From an uncultured Gammaproteobacteria bacterium (lineage in GTDB: Bacteria > Pseudomonadota > Gammaproteobacteria > GCA-002705445 > GCA-002716945): a stretch of DNA of 64,000 nucleotides. Position 1 is the first letter of the stretch. Every line of letters begins with the position of its first letter. Position numbers and translations under genes: made by a program. Below, one piece after another: positions 50,261 to 61,757 of the stretch. The stretch spans positions 152,001 through 216,000 of the forward strand of contig CAJQLO010000002.1 of assembly GCA_905479195.1 (NCBI GenBank), read 5' to 3'. The notes beneath the pieces are model-generated. The model was not told the DNA's origin, did not search any database, and was given only the letters and a program-made list of their open reading frames with translations.

Positions 50261-50287
50261 TGCATTTAAGAATGATTATCATATAAT
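50259..50287 (+). promoter_or_regulatory. Promoter of the azoreductase-peroxiredoxin pair
   Basis: -35 TTTGCA (50259-50264), 17-bp spacer, perfect -10 TATAAT (50282-50287). Fur box 2 sits in the spacer and touches the -10. An alternative TATAAT overlaps Fur box 1 at 50239-50244 but has no good -35. Confidence 0.65.
50271..50283. promoter_or_regulatory. Fur box 2 in the promoter spacer
   Basis: AATGATTATCATA matches the 13-mer AATGATTATCATT at 12 of 13 positions. Its centre is 26 bp from that of box 1, and it covers the spacer and edge of the -10, so a bound Fur-family protein should block polymerase. Confidence 0.7.
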
Positions 50288-50330
50288 AACTCTTATATAT
50301 TAAATAAATAGACATAATAAGGGAAAAAAT

Positions 50331-50957
50331 ATGAAAAAAGTACTATACATAGAATGCTCTCCTCGCAAAGAAAGATCGCATTCAATAAAAATCGCCAATG
50401 AATACCTCAGTAAAATAGCTGAAAATGACAGTAATATTGAGATTAAAACTATTGACCTTTGGTCATTAGAACTCCCAGAATTCAATGGTGAAATGATGAA
50501 TGCGAAATACTCAGTAATTGCGGGGACAGACCCAACTGATAATGAAAAAAAAGAATGGGCTAAAGTAACAAAAATCTTTGATGAATTTGCTGATGCCGAT
50601 CATTATGTATTTAGTGTTCCAATGTGGAATTTTAGTATCCCATATAAGTTAAAACATTATATAGATATTATTACACAACCCGGCCTATCTTGGAGTTACA
50701 CTCCCGATGATGGCTATAAAGGACTAATGGGTGGTAGAACAGCTACTGTTATATACTCAAGTGGCGATGGGTATGGCGAAGGCACAGGTTTTGAATCTTA
50801 TGATTTGCAAAAACCATATGTGAACCTTTGGTTAACATTCATTGGATTTGACAAAATAGAAAAAGTAAATATAGAAAGAACCTTGTTTGCACCAGAAGAA
50901 GCAGAAAAATCTGCGTCTGACGTTGCCTTAAAGCTCGCAAACATTCATTCGCTATAA
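50331..50957 (+). CDS. azoR: FMN-dependent NADH-azoreductase / quinone reductase (AzoR family)
   Basis: Flavodoxin-fold enzyme that reduces quinones and azo compounds with NADH. The FMN phosphate loop is SPRKERSHS at residues 9-17; PMWNFSIPYKLKHYID with ITQPGLSW is the AzoR signature near residue 96. YSSGDGYGEGTGFESYD contacts the flavin. At 208 residues it is near E. coli AzoR (201). GGG lies 9 nt before the ATG. Fur boxes at its promoter suggest iron- or peroxide-linked control, and the peroxiredoxin gene follows by 24 bp. Confidence 0.93.
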   Translation: MKKVLYIECSPRKERSHSIKIANEYLSKIAENDSNIEIKTIDLWSLELPEFNGEMMNAKYSVIAGTDPTDNEKKEWAKVTKIFDEFADADHYVFSVPMWNFSIPYKLKHYIDIITQPGLSWSYTPDDGYKGLMGGRTATVIYSSGDGYGEGTGFESYDLQKPYVNLWLTFIGFDKIEKVNIERTLFAPEEAEKSASDVALKLANIHSL

Positions 50958-50981
50958 ATTAAATTATAAAAGGAGTAACAA

Positions 50982-51662
50982 ATGTTTAATTTTTTAAAAA
51001 GAAAAAATCCCGGTCTTAGAATCGGCGACATGGCACCAGACTTTAGCGCTGAAACTACTCAAGGAAAAATAAATTTCCATGAATGGTTAGATGGTGGATA
51101 CGCAATGCTATTTTCACACCCAAAAGATTTTACACCTGTCTGTAGTACTGAGCTCTCTAGAACAGCAGCATTAAAATCAGAATTTGATAAAAGAAATACA
51201 AAGGTAATGGGTCTATCTGTTGATAGTGTCGGTGATCATGCAATGTGGGAAACTGATATTGGAGATGTTGCAGAACACTTTAATGGTGCTGCATTAAACT
51301 TCCCTTTAATAGCTGATAATGACAAAAAAGTTGCTGAACTTTATGGGATGATTCATCCAGGTGAACTAGATAATTTAACCATTAGAAGTGTATTTATAAT
51401 TGGCCCAGATAAAAAAATAAAACTAATGATGACATATCCAGCTAGCACAGGCAGAAATTTCCTAGAAATCTTAAGGACTCTAGACTCAATTCAGCTGACA
51501 GCAAAACATCAGGTGGCAACACCAGTAGATTGGAAACAAGGCGACGATTGCATTATTGTTCCTGGCCTATCAGATGATGAAGCTCGCGGTATTTTCAAAG
51601 ATGGATGGAACGCAATTAAACCATATTTGAGGTTAGTAAAAGATCCATCATTAAATAAATAA
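50982..51662 (+). CDS. Peroxiredoxin, 1-Cys (Prx6) type
   Basis: Thiol peroxidase of 226 residues. The peroxidatic motif is SHPKDFTPVCSTELSRTAAL with Cys near residue 49. The long C-terminal extension of the Prx6 family is present (LTAKHQVATPVDWKQGDD). A second Cys occurs in GDDCIIVPGLS and could resolve the sulfenate, but its position is not the classical one. GGAG precedes the ATG. It is the second gene behind the Fur-box promoter. The 218 bp after it hold no gene; only an inverted repeat CTCAATTA/TAATTGAG (51753-51760/51810-51817) is seen. Confidence 0.94.
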   Translation: MFNFLKRKNPGLRIGDMAPDFSAETTQGKINFHEWLDGGYAMLFSHPKDFTPVCSTELSRTAALKSEFDKRNTKVMGLSVDSVGDHAMWETDIGDVAEHFNGAALNFPLIADNDKKVAELYGMIHPGELDNLTIRSVFIIGPDKKIKLMMTYPASTGRNFLEILRTLDSIQLTAKHQVATPVDWKQGDDCIIVPGLSDDEARGIFKDGWNAIKPYLRLVKDPSLNK

Positions 51663-51880
51663 ATATATGGCTTTAGTTATAGTTGTAGTTAAGTCTATTT
51701 AATTATTTCTCCCTTTACTACAGGTATGGCTAAAGCTTTAAAAACAACGGGTCTCAATTAGGGTCTAAATGCTGTCAGTTCATACACTCAAAAATATATG
51801 ATAGCGTTTTAATTGAGGCCTAATTTGATTTAGTACTTATTAATACCCTAACAAATATAAAAAATACTTCCAAGTTTATT

Positions 51881-52960
51881 ATGCATATTAAAAAAAATAC
51901 TTTTCTTCTTATTTTATTAATTATAAGTAATATTGCATATTCTGACAACAAGATTCCACAAAATACAATTAACTGGATACTTGATAGGGATCATATTCAA
52001 AAACCAAGAGGTGGCAATACTAATGGCTTGCCAACAGAAATTGATGTTAGCGTTTCAAAATATTTCACTAAATTACAGAATCTGAGTAACAAAAAAGACA
52101 AAGACCGCCATGCCATCTTATCTATGATTGGTGAGTACCGAGCGAACTTTGAATTTACAGAAATGTACGGTGCACCGACTGATTACCCACTAGACATTCC
52201 ATATAAATCTTGGGGTACAGAAATTGTTTTGCCAATTACTAATATGGAGAATATGATTTCACTTCAGCATATCTTGGTTATGTATATGCAAAACAAAGAT
52301 GGTGAAGTTCAAGGTCCTTATGTGCAGAAACACTGGAGGCAAGATTGGACTTATGAAGATAAAAATATTTTAGTCTTTGAAGGTGATAAAAAATGGGTTA
52401 ATAAAAATATACAGAATGTTAATGGAACATGGAGCCAAGCTGTTTATCAAGTAGATGATTCTCCTCGTTATGAATCATATGGATTATGGAAGCATGAGAA
52501 AGGAGTCTCTAGATGGATAAGTGATATAACTCCTAGGCCATTACCAAGGAGAGAGTTCTCTGTAAGATCTGACTACAACCTTATTAGTGCTATTAATAAA
52601 ATTAGTGTAATGGAATGGGGTTGGGTGATGGAAGAAATAAATGATAAAATACAAACACCAGATATTTATATAGGGTCTGAGTATGGAGTAGCCAGATATC
52701 AAAAAATTCAAAATTATAATTTCCAACCCGCCTATGACTATTGGGATGAAACTAAAGACTACTGGAATATAGTTCGAGAAGCATGGAGTAAAATACTACT
52801 AAATAATGATCGAATATGCTTAAAAGACAAAGTTGACGATAACCCTTTATATATTTATAAATTTAACTATGCAGAAGAATTTAAAACTAAGAAAAGCCTT
52901 ATAGAGTCCTATAAAAATATAAATAGCATAATAAATAAGTTTATAGATGACACATGTTAA
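51881..52960 (+). CDS. Exported DUF6607-family protein
   Basis: A 359-residue protein with a signal peptide (NTFLLILLIISNIAYSD, cleavage near residue 21). Recognisable family blocks are AILSMIGEYRANFEFTEMYG, VQKHWRQDWTYEDKNILVFE, WSQAVYQVDDSPRYESYGLW and ISDITPRPLPRREFSVRSDY, rich in Trp and Tyr as in lipid- or haem-handling periplasmic proteins. DUF6607 has no assigned function that I know. A probable outer-membrane protein gene follows 40 bp later, suggesting a shared envelope role. Confidence 0.8.
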   Translation: MHIKKNTFLLILLIISNIAYSDNKIPQNTINWILDRDHIQKPRGGNTNGLPTEIDVSVSKYFTKLQNLSNKKDKDRHAILSMIGEYRANFEFTEMYGAPTDYPLDIPYKSWGTEIVLPITNMENMISLQHILVMYMQNKDGEVQGPYVQKHWRQDWTYEDKNILVFEGDKKWVNKNIQNVNGTWSQAVYQVDDSPRYESYGLWKHEKGVSRWISDITPRPLPRREFSVRSDYNLISAINKISVMEWGWVMEEINDKIQTPDIYIGSEYGVARYQKIQNYNFQPAYDYWDETKDYWNIVREAWSKILLNNDRICLKDKVDDNPLYIYKFNYAEEFKTKKSLIESYKNINSIINKFIDDTC

Positions 52961-53000
52961 ATTTTAAAATATTGATAATAGTGTTGAAACAAGAGGAATA

Positions 53001-53921
53001 GTGGTTAAAGTAAAATTTATTCTAGTATTATTCCTAATGCAACCAACTCTAGCGTTATCAGACAAGGAATATTCTGGTAATTTTCAACTCAGATATGGTG
53101 CAGTAGACTTTCATAAGACAGATACTTCAATTTTTAACGATGATGAAGCTCCAAATTATAAACCTTTTTCATTGCAAAGCTGGATAGCAAAAAAATATAC
53201 ATCTGATACTGATATCTTTCTAATGGCAAAGATCAAAACATATAATCCGCATGGTACAGAAACATCATCACTATATACAGCAGATGACTCACCCGATTTA
53301 TCAATCATAATAGACGGCGGTGTCATAAAAAATTATGGAGATTTTAGTATTGAGGTTGGATCTAAGTTTATTAGAAACAGAATAACCTCAAGAGGAGGTG
53401 GAGAGAATGATGCATTTAAACGACCTTATGATTATAGACGGATTCTTGGGGCATATTTAAATAGTGCAATCGACTTAGGGAACAATAATACCTTGATGGG
53501 AACATTCGGGTTACTTGCTAATCAAAAAGCTTATGGAAGAAAACATATTGATGAAATAGTTTATGCACAAATTTTTTATAACCATAAGATTAATAAACAA
53601 CTAGATTTTAAAATATCCCGCCTCTCTTTTAGATCAGCATTGAAAGATAAGCCCATTAAGCCTGATGAATCTGGACATGATCTTGATAGAACAAGTATTG
53701 GATTGACTTATGATACACAAAAATATCAAATTGGAGCTGGCTTTGAGAGATACACTATTAGATATAAAATTAAGAGTAAAATTGCTGATGGAGATGCTTT
53801 TTTTATAAGCTTATCTATACCATTTGGTAATAAAGACATTAGAAAAAGACACAAATTAATGATAAAAAATAAACCTTCATTAGGTTTTGTAGAAAACATG
53901 ATGTCTGGCCCAGCAGAATAG
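53001..53921 (+). CDS. Probable outer-membrane beta-barrel protein
   Basis: It starts with GTG preceded by AGAGGA. A signal peptide is likely (VKFILVLFLMQPTLALS). The mature part shows alternating polar/hydrophobic strands with aromatic ends (YSGNFQLRYGAVDF; DFSIEVGSKFIRNRI; HKINKQLDFKISRLSFRSA; YQIGAGFERYTIRYKIKS), typical of a barrel. The C-terminus SGPAE does not end in the usual aromatic residue, so the last strand may lie earlier (AFFISLSIPF). No named family is recognised. It ends at a bidirectional terminator shared with the rRNA unit. Confidence 0.65.
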   Translation: MVKVKFILVLFLMQPTLALSDKEYSGNFQLRYGAVDFHKTDTSIFNDDEAPNYKPFSLQSWIAKKYTSDTDIFLMAKIKTYNPHGTETSSLYTADDSPDLSIIIDGGVIKNYGDFSIEVGSKFIRNRITSRGGGENDAFKRPYDYRRILGAYLNSAIDLGNNNTLMGTFGLLANQKAYGRKHIDEIVYAQIFYNHKINKQLDFKISRLSFRSALKDKPIKPDESGHDLDRTSIGLTYDTQKYQIGAGFERYTIRYKIKSKIADGDAFFISLSIPFGNKDIRKRHKLMIKNKPSLGFVENMMSGPAE

Positions 53922-53948
53922 TTAATTTATTGTAGCATCTAAAGTAAA

Positions 53949-53970
53949 AAAGGCCCCCAAAGGGGCCTTT
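53949..53970. terminator. Bidirectional terminator after 5S rRNA and the barrel gene
   Basis: AAAGGCCCC pairs with GGGGCCTTT around a 4-nt loop. On the minus strand a run of six T follows, as expected for the end of the 23S-5S transcript; on the plus strand TTTCT follows, so it can also end the envelope gene pair. Confidence 0.9.
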
Positions 53971-53983
53971 CTATAAATTTAAG

Positions 53984-54095
53984 CTGACGGTGTCCTACTC
54001 TCGCAAAGGGAGACCCTTTACTACCATCGGCGCAACATGGTTTCACTACTGAGTTCGGAATGGATCAGGTGGTTCCCATGCGCTATTGCCATCAT
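53984..54095 (-). rRNA. rrf: 5S ribosomal RNA
   Basis: About 112 nt. The blocks CCATTCCGAACTCAG and CGCCGATGGTAGT are the universal 5S sequences, and the ends TGATGG and CCGTCA pair as helix I. It is some 90 bp downstream of 23S and is followed by a strong terminator. Exact ends are estimated. Confidence 0.95.
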
Positions 54096-54185
54096 ACATA
54101 AATTTAATTTAGGAATTATTATTATACGCTTATTCTTTAGATCTTAAATATTTAGAACAAAAAAATGTTTCATTTTTAATGTTAT

Positions 54186-57100
<2,915 letters not shown>

Positions 57101-57115
57101 TTATAACTTAAAAAA

Positions 57116-57131
57116 GCTCAATAAATTGAGT
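57116..57131. terminator. Small hairpin just before 23S
   Basis: CTCAAT and ATTGAG form a 6-bp stem followed by C and T5-6 on the minus strand, about 16 nt before the 23S end. It resembles a weak terminator or a leader structure; in an rRNA leader it may be a processing element rather than a stop. Confidence 0.35.
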
Positions 57132-57283
57132 TATTTTTTTAAATCGTTCGTTTGTCAAAAAGCCTAATAAATTAGTCTTTTCAACTTGGTTCTCATCAAT
57201 AAAGTAACATTTTTACACTACAGTATTTACGTAAATACTGCGGTTTGATTCTAGATTCTAAGATCTAAAAAGATACATGTACA
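57130..57283 (-). promoter_or_regulatory. Candidate promoter region of the 23S-5S unit
   Basis: Two candidates face 23S. The upstream one has -35 TGTACA (57283-57278), a 17-bp spacer and -10 TAGAAT (57260-57255). The downstream one has a perfect -35 TTGACA (57158-57153), 17 bp and -10 AATAAC (57135-57130). Since no 16S or other gene lies upstream within this transcript, the unit needs its own promoter, and a terminator at 57314-57332 insulates it. The 460-bp gap to the membrane-protein gene shows no coding frame. Confidence 0.5.
57221..57240. promoter_or_regulatory. 20-bp perfect palindrome in the 23S leader
   Basis: CAGTATTTACGTAAATACTG is a perfect 20-bp inverted repeat with no spacer. It lies between the two candidate promoters, 15 bp downstream of the first -10. 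It fits the form of a dimeric regulator site; as RNA it could fold into a hairpin. It does not match the LexA pattern CTGT-N8-ACAG. Confidence 0.6.
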
Positions 57284-57313
57284 ATTAATTCCTAAATTTT
57301 CTTCAGAGCAAAA

Positions 57314-57332
57314 AAAAGCGAGCATCGCTTTT
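57314..57332 (-). terminator. Terminator between the glycan cluster and the 23S unit
   Basis: On the minus strand AAAAGCGA pairs with TCGCTTTT around a TGC loop and runs into eight T. It should end transcripts coming from the glycan cluster before they enter the rRNA region. Confidence 0.8.
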
Positions 57333-57563
57333 AACGCTCACTGAGAGTGATTATATATGATAGGCCGGGAATTAGAAGCTTTATTTCTACTGATTTCAAT
57401 ATTTTATAGGGCTAGTCGAACTCTATAATTGATCTATTAGCTTAACTTCGTTATAAAGCTATTTTTTTATCCATATTTGATTAAATGATGAATATATGGG
57501 ATTGCCTTTCCCGATATAATCTTACATGTATAGTGATCTATTACTAACATTAATTTAACAAAG

Positions 57564-59606
57564 TTAATAGCCAGCCCACCAAAACCCGAACCAAGGCAAT
57601 ATAAACATTACAGTCATAGGGATAGGAGCAAGCTTATATAATCTCAAATAATTATAAATAATAAGAGGGATTATAGGCATCATCAATCTTGCAAATTCAG
57701 CATAATTAGCAAATGCTAAAAAAGCTCCATAGTAAAATGGTATAAATGATAGGAACAAGCTTATATTTTTTTCTTTATTACTTTCTAAAAAAAATAAAGT
57801 AAATAATATTAATAAAAAACAGTGTATATACCAAAAATTTATAACTGGATAATATAATCTTTGAAAATCATATAAGAAGGAATCTGGAAAGATGGTATCA
57901 GAATAAATATCTAGAAATCTAGAAGTCATGCCCGAAGGAACAGGTACATAACCAGTCATTGAAAATCCAGTCAATATACTCTGAGAGATATATAACATAG
58001 GATGGCTTAATATTATTTCACTGGTATATTCTAAATATTTATGTTGTATATACTTCTTTGTCTTGGGGTCATATTTACTAGCAATTTCAAGAGCTGCTTT
58101 TGTATAAGGATAGTTGGAACGTCTTCCAGATAAATATGAGTAATCAATATGATTTATGACTTTTATTAAACAACTGGAACTATATTCTTGATTGTTAGAC
58201 TTATCGCATTCAGGAAGGCTTGATTTTAAATATCCAAGACCAGTAGAATTAGAATAAAAGTCATTAACTATAATTGATTGAATATCTAGCAGTACTCTTT
58301 CTTCAGAAATCTCTCTCTCTTCTTGCAATTTTTTATTCATAAAAACATTAAAGTCAGCAGAAGACATAGATAGGCCAGAATATCTTAGATTTTCTAAATC
58401 TTTTAGGATAATGCTTTTGATAGAAACTAATTCTTTATTGGATGGCATTCTCCCAACATGGTTTTTGCTATAAATATTCTGATTGTCTGGTCTTATAAGA
58501 CTCCAGGCTCTAGGAAGTCCATGTGTATCTTTGAACACTTCTCTTTTGCTAGGCAATATATTTTTTATATAACTATTATTGATATCATTTAATAAAACCT
58601 TTGCATTATCAGAAAGACTATTTTCATACTGAGCCTTTATGCTTGGATTAAGATAACCATATTGCATAGCAGCAATTATTAGAAGTCTATCCTTAAATAA
58701 TGAGCTAATTCCATATTTATCTTTATTATAATTCGAAAGCAATGTAGAAGTTATAATTACTATCAAAGAGATAAATGAAACAATTATCTTTTTATTATTA
58801 ATTTTTGAAGATAATATGAAGATAAGATATAAAGGAAGCATATAAATTGTTTGCTCTCTTGCTATGCAAGATAAGAGTAAAACTATTGAAAGAGAAACAA
58901 AATACTTAAGATTCTCAGCCTCAGTTAGTTTGACGGTTAAAAATATTGATAGAATAAATAAAAACAAATATAAACTATCCACACGTATGATTGTATCGAC
59001 TGCTGAAATAGGAAGGTAGAACAGAACAATAAGAGTGACTAAATTATTAAAAAAGAAGGATCTATTGAGAGTAGTTAATAACAAATAAAAAGTACTTATT
59101 GCAAGACTACCAGTAATTATATTAAATATAGACATCAATAAATTATAATTATCTGATATTTTAGATGCAATAATAACAAGCAATGTATATAGCTTATATA
59201 CATCAAACTTATCTCCATGGTAGTAATCATTCAATAAATATGTAGCATCACCCAACTCGAAATTAAAATTAAATAATATTGATTTAAATAAAAAAGAAAT
59301 AAAAAATATAATAATAAAGTTTATCAATATATTTTTATTATTCACTTCAATGCAAAAATAGTTTTTAATTTTAGAAAAGTTTTCTACATATTTAACGGCA
59401 AAATAATTAACTATGTATAGAGCGGAAAGTATAGGTAAGGCGTAACTAAAGAATGAAATATAGTCAGATACAACAGCGAAAGTTACATAGGTATGAAATA
59501 TCTGGCCCCCATATATTAAATCGCTATTTGCATAACTATTTACATAAAAAGGTAATGAGCCAACGAGTAAGATGAATAATGAAAAAAAGTACTTCCAAAT
59601 ACTCAT
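57564..59606 (-). CDS. Large polytopic membrane protein, GT-C-like
   Basis: A 680-residue protein of unknown family. About eight hydrophobic segments lie in residues 1-310, a roughly 250-residue hydrophilic domain follows (about 310-560, with PECDKSNNQEYSSSC, possibly one disulfide), and three or four more membrane segments lie at 560-680. An acidic loop FNFELGDATYLLND near residue 115 recalls the catalytic Asp loop of GT-C glycosyltransferases. Position at the end of a glycan cluster supports a lipid-linked sugar transferase, flippase or polymerase, but this is inference. Its ATG shares one base with the epimerase stop. Confidence 0.7.
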   Translation of the reverse strand: MSIWKYFFSLFILLVGSLPFYVNSYANSDLIYGGQIFHTYVTFAVVSDYISFFSYALPILSALYIVNYFAVKYVENFSKIKNYFCIEVNNKNILINFIIIFFISFLFKSILFNFNFELGDATYLLNDYYHGDKFDVYKLYTLLVIIASKISDNYNLLMSIFNIITGSLAISTFYLLLTTLNRSFFFNNLVTLIVLFYLPISAVDTIIRVDSLYLFLFILSIFLTVKLTEAENLKYFVSLSIVLLLSCIAREQTIYMLPLYLIFILSSKINNKKIIVSFISLIVIITSTLLSNYNKDKYGISSLFKDRLLIIAAMQYGYLNPSIKAQYENSLSDNAKVLLNDINNSYIKNILPSKREVFKDTHGLPRAWSLIRPDNQNIYSKNHVGRMPSNKELVSIKSIILKDLENLRYSGLSMSSADFNVFMNKKLQEEREISEERVLLDIQSIIVNDFYSNSTGLGYLKSSLPECDKSNNQEYSSSCLIKVINHIDYSYLSGRRSNYPYTKAALEIASKYDPKTKKYIQHKYLEYTSEIILSHPMLYISQSILTGFSMTGYVPVPSGMTSRFLDIYSDTIFPDSFLYDFQRLYYPVINFWYIHCFLLILFTLFFLESNKEKNISLFLSFIPFYYGAFLAFANYAEFARLMMPIIPLIIYNYLRLYKLAPIPMTVMFILPWFGFWWAGY

Positions 59607-60478
59607 TATTTATTTAAATATTTAACCTTATAGAAATCTATAATATTATTTACAACTACTTCAATATCATTAGTAAATTTATATGAATAATAGTCTGAGA
59701 ATTTTTGAGATGTCATTTGAAAATCATATACATTGGAGTCCTTTAGCGCATTTAATTTAGCTCCAGTATTTTTTAATACTATATTTGCAAATGACTCCAT
59801 GTTTCCATTAAAAGAATTTAAATTAAATATCTCTGATTTTTTAGGTGGATTGTCTATTATTAATTCCAGAGCGTCTACCAAATCTTCTATATACAATACC
59901 CCTCTATTCGCCATAGGGTTCGCTAGATTAACTGTTTTATCTAAAAGAGCATTTTTTAACATTCTATGTAATAAAAGCTCTTCACGTATTCTAGGGGAGC
60001 CTCCATCGACAGTACCAAGTCTAAGACTCACATAAGACTTTCCCATAACTTCCATATAGTGATCAAAAGCAACCTTTGTATAATCATAGATATTTTCTGG
60101 CATACCTATAGGTGTTTTCTCATCACAAATAGCACCATCAGCATTGGCATAAACGCTTCCAGAACTTGTGTAAATCAGGAGGCCCTCAAACTTATTTGTA
60201 AAATCAACTAGGCCTGAGTAATTATTTTCATAACAATCAACAGGGTTTGCTTTTGCAAGTGGAACGCTTGAATATCCTGCAAGCCATAAACACATGTCAA
60301 ATTCTTCCAGTTCAGATTTTGTCATATCCCTGTAATCTTTATGCTCAATATAAGAAGGGAGGCTGCCTGGTCTTAAAAGACTATCAATACATTTAAGGTC
60401 ATACTTATCTTTAAAGCGCTCAACGAATCTGCTTCCAACATAACCATTTGCGCCAACTAATAGTATTTTTTTTTCCAT
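59606..60478 (-). CDS. NAD-dependent epimerase/dehydratase family protein
   Basis: Extended short-chain dehydrogenase fold. The NAD loop is KKILLVGANGYVGSRFVERF (GxxGxxG, residues 3-22), the catalytic Ser is in YTSSGSVY and YxxxK is in NIYDYTKVAFDHYM. It probably interconverts or dehydrates a nucleotide-linked sugar. I place the start at MEKKILL since homology begins there; an upstream ATG would add six residues, and neither has a clear ribosome site. At 290 residues it is slightly short. It lies in the glycan cluster after the methyltransferase. Confidence 0.85.
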   Translation of the reverse strand: MEKKILLVGANGYVGSRFVERFKDKYDLKCIDSLLRPGSLPSYIEHKDYRDMTKSELEEFDMCLWLAGYSSVPLAKANPVDCYENNYSGLVDFTNKFEGLLIYTSSGSVYANADGAICDEKTPIGMPENIYDYTKVAFDHYMEVMGKSYVSLRLGTVDGGSPRIREELLLHRMLKNALLDKTVNLANPMANRGVLYIEDLVDALELIIDNPPKKSEIFNLNSFNGNMESFANIVLKNTGAKLNALKDSNVYDFQMTSQKFSDYYSYKFTNDIEVVVNNIIDFYKVKYLNK

Positions 60479-60533
60479 GTATAACAAGCTTATCATATGC
60501 CCATAAAATTAAATATATTTAAAGATACTAATT

Positions 60534-61757
60534 TTAGATTATTAAATATTCTGATTTTGGAAATGGAATAAAAACTTTACCTTTAAATCCATAATTCCTT
60601 AATCTATCAATTATATTATCTTTGTAAGTCCAAGCTAATAAACATGCAACATTATATTTTTTATAATTAATTGAGTCAGGTTTATGAACCATAATACTTG
60701 TTCCTGGTATCATTAATCCCTGTTTGTCTTCGGTATCATCAAAAGCAATTGCTTTATTAAATTTATCAAACCCACAAACATTCGCAGTAATTACGCCTCT
60801 TGCTGGTGATCCTAAGATTAACACATCATCATCAAAATACTTTTCAGTAAACATAGATTTAATCGTTTCTACTTTCTTATCAATTTTAGATGCAAGCTCC
60901 ATATAGAAATTACTATCATTAATACCTAATCTATCCTCTTTTTCTAGAAAGTTAGATACATTTTTTAAAGGCTCATGCCTTGATGACTTTTTATAAATCT
61001 TAACTCTCAAGGACCCCCCTTGTGTGTTTATTTTCTCGACATCACAAATTTTTAATCCAACATGTTCTACAGTATTTTTTAGCGAAGTCAGAGTATAGTT
61101 ACAAAAATGTTCATGATATATTGTATCAAAGTTAGCAGATAGCACAGTATCTGCTGCATATGCAACTTCTACATGAGCATATCCATCGTCAGCCAGCAAA
61201 GATTCTACTGCTGCAAACATACTCATATATGAGTCATTATGCGCAAATACATTAATTCCTAAAATAATATCAACTGGCTTTTCTATCATTGACTTTATTT
61301 TCTCTATATTTTTAATATCAAAAAATTCATGTAAAATAGTAAACTCATCATTTATATTTTTATCATATACATTTGATGCTGGGTCAACTCCATATATGGA
61401 ATGTTTTGAGTCTAATGATTTCAGCAAAGTCCCATCATTACATCCAACTTCAAGAATAATTTTCTTAGAGTCATGTCTCTTATTGATAATTTCAGCAATA
61501 GAATGCAAATATTCTGCATTATTCGCTGAGGCAGAAGAATAGTGATCATAGTTACGAAAAATATTTTCACGGTCAGGCATTTCCGTCAACTGCAGTAACT
61601 TGCAGGAGTTACAGATAGCTAATATCAGGGGGTATTTCTTTATATCTCCTTTCTCATCAATATGTCTATAGTTGTTTACCTGCGGAATCAGACCAAAATC
61701 ATAGAGAATAAAAAGGTTTTCATTTGATCCACATTCACAATTGTATTTATCATTCAT
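60534..61757 (-). CDS. Class I SAM methyltransferase, sugar C-methyltransferase type
   Basis: A 407-residue protein with the three-part layout of nucleotide-sugar C-methyltransferases. The N-terminal zinc domain has CECGSNENLFILYDFGLIPQ and AICNSCKLLQL. The central SAM domain has ILEVGCNDGTLLKSL (motif I, near residue 105). The C-terminal domain has GSPARGVITANV and FKGKVFIPFPKSEY. It likely methylates a keto-sugar of a surface glycan. Its start overlaps the glycosyltransferase stop by 4 nt, indicating translational coupling. Confidence 0.85.
   Translation of the reverse strand: MNDKYNCECGSNENLFILYDFGLIPQVNNYRHIDEKGDIKKYPLILAICNSCKLLQLTEMPDRENIFRNYDHYSSASANNAEYLHSIAEIINKRHDSKKIILEVGCNDGTLLKSLDSKHSIYGVDPASNVYDKNINDEFTILHEFFDIKNIEKIKSMIEKPVDIILGINVFAHNDSYMSMFAAVESLLADDGYAHVEVAYAADTVLSANFDTIYHEHFCNYTLTSLKNTVEHVGLKICDVEKINTQGGSLRVKIYKKSSRHEPLKNVSNFLEKEDRLGINDSNFYMELASKIDKKVETIKSMFTEKYFDDDVLILGSPARGVITANVCGFDKFNKAIAFDDTEDKQGLMIPGTSIMVHKPDSINYKKYNVACLLAWTYKDNIIDRLRNYGFKGKVFIPFPKSEYLII

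Noticed and set aside
57221..57240. LexA/SOS box
   Set aside because: The palindrome lacks the CTGT-N8-ACAG pattern and no SOS gene is adjacent.
57301..57315. rrn boxA (TGCTCT...) before 23S
   Set aside because: It lies upstream of both candidate promoters and directly after the terminator T run, so it would not be in the 23S leader; only TGCTCT matches.
57103..57563. Remnant of a 16S gene upstream of 23S
   Set aside because: No 16S-conserved block such as the anti-Shine-Dalgarno region can be found in this gap on either strand.
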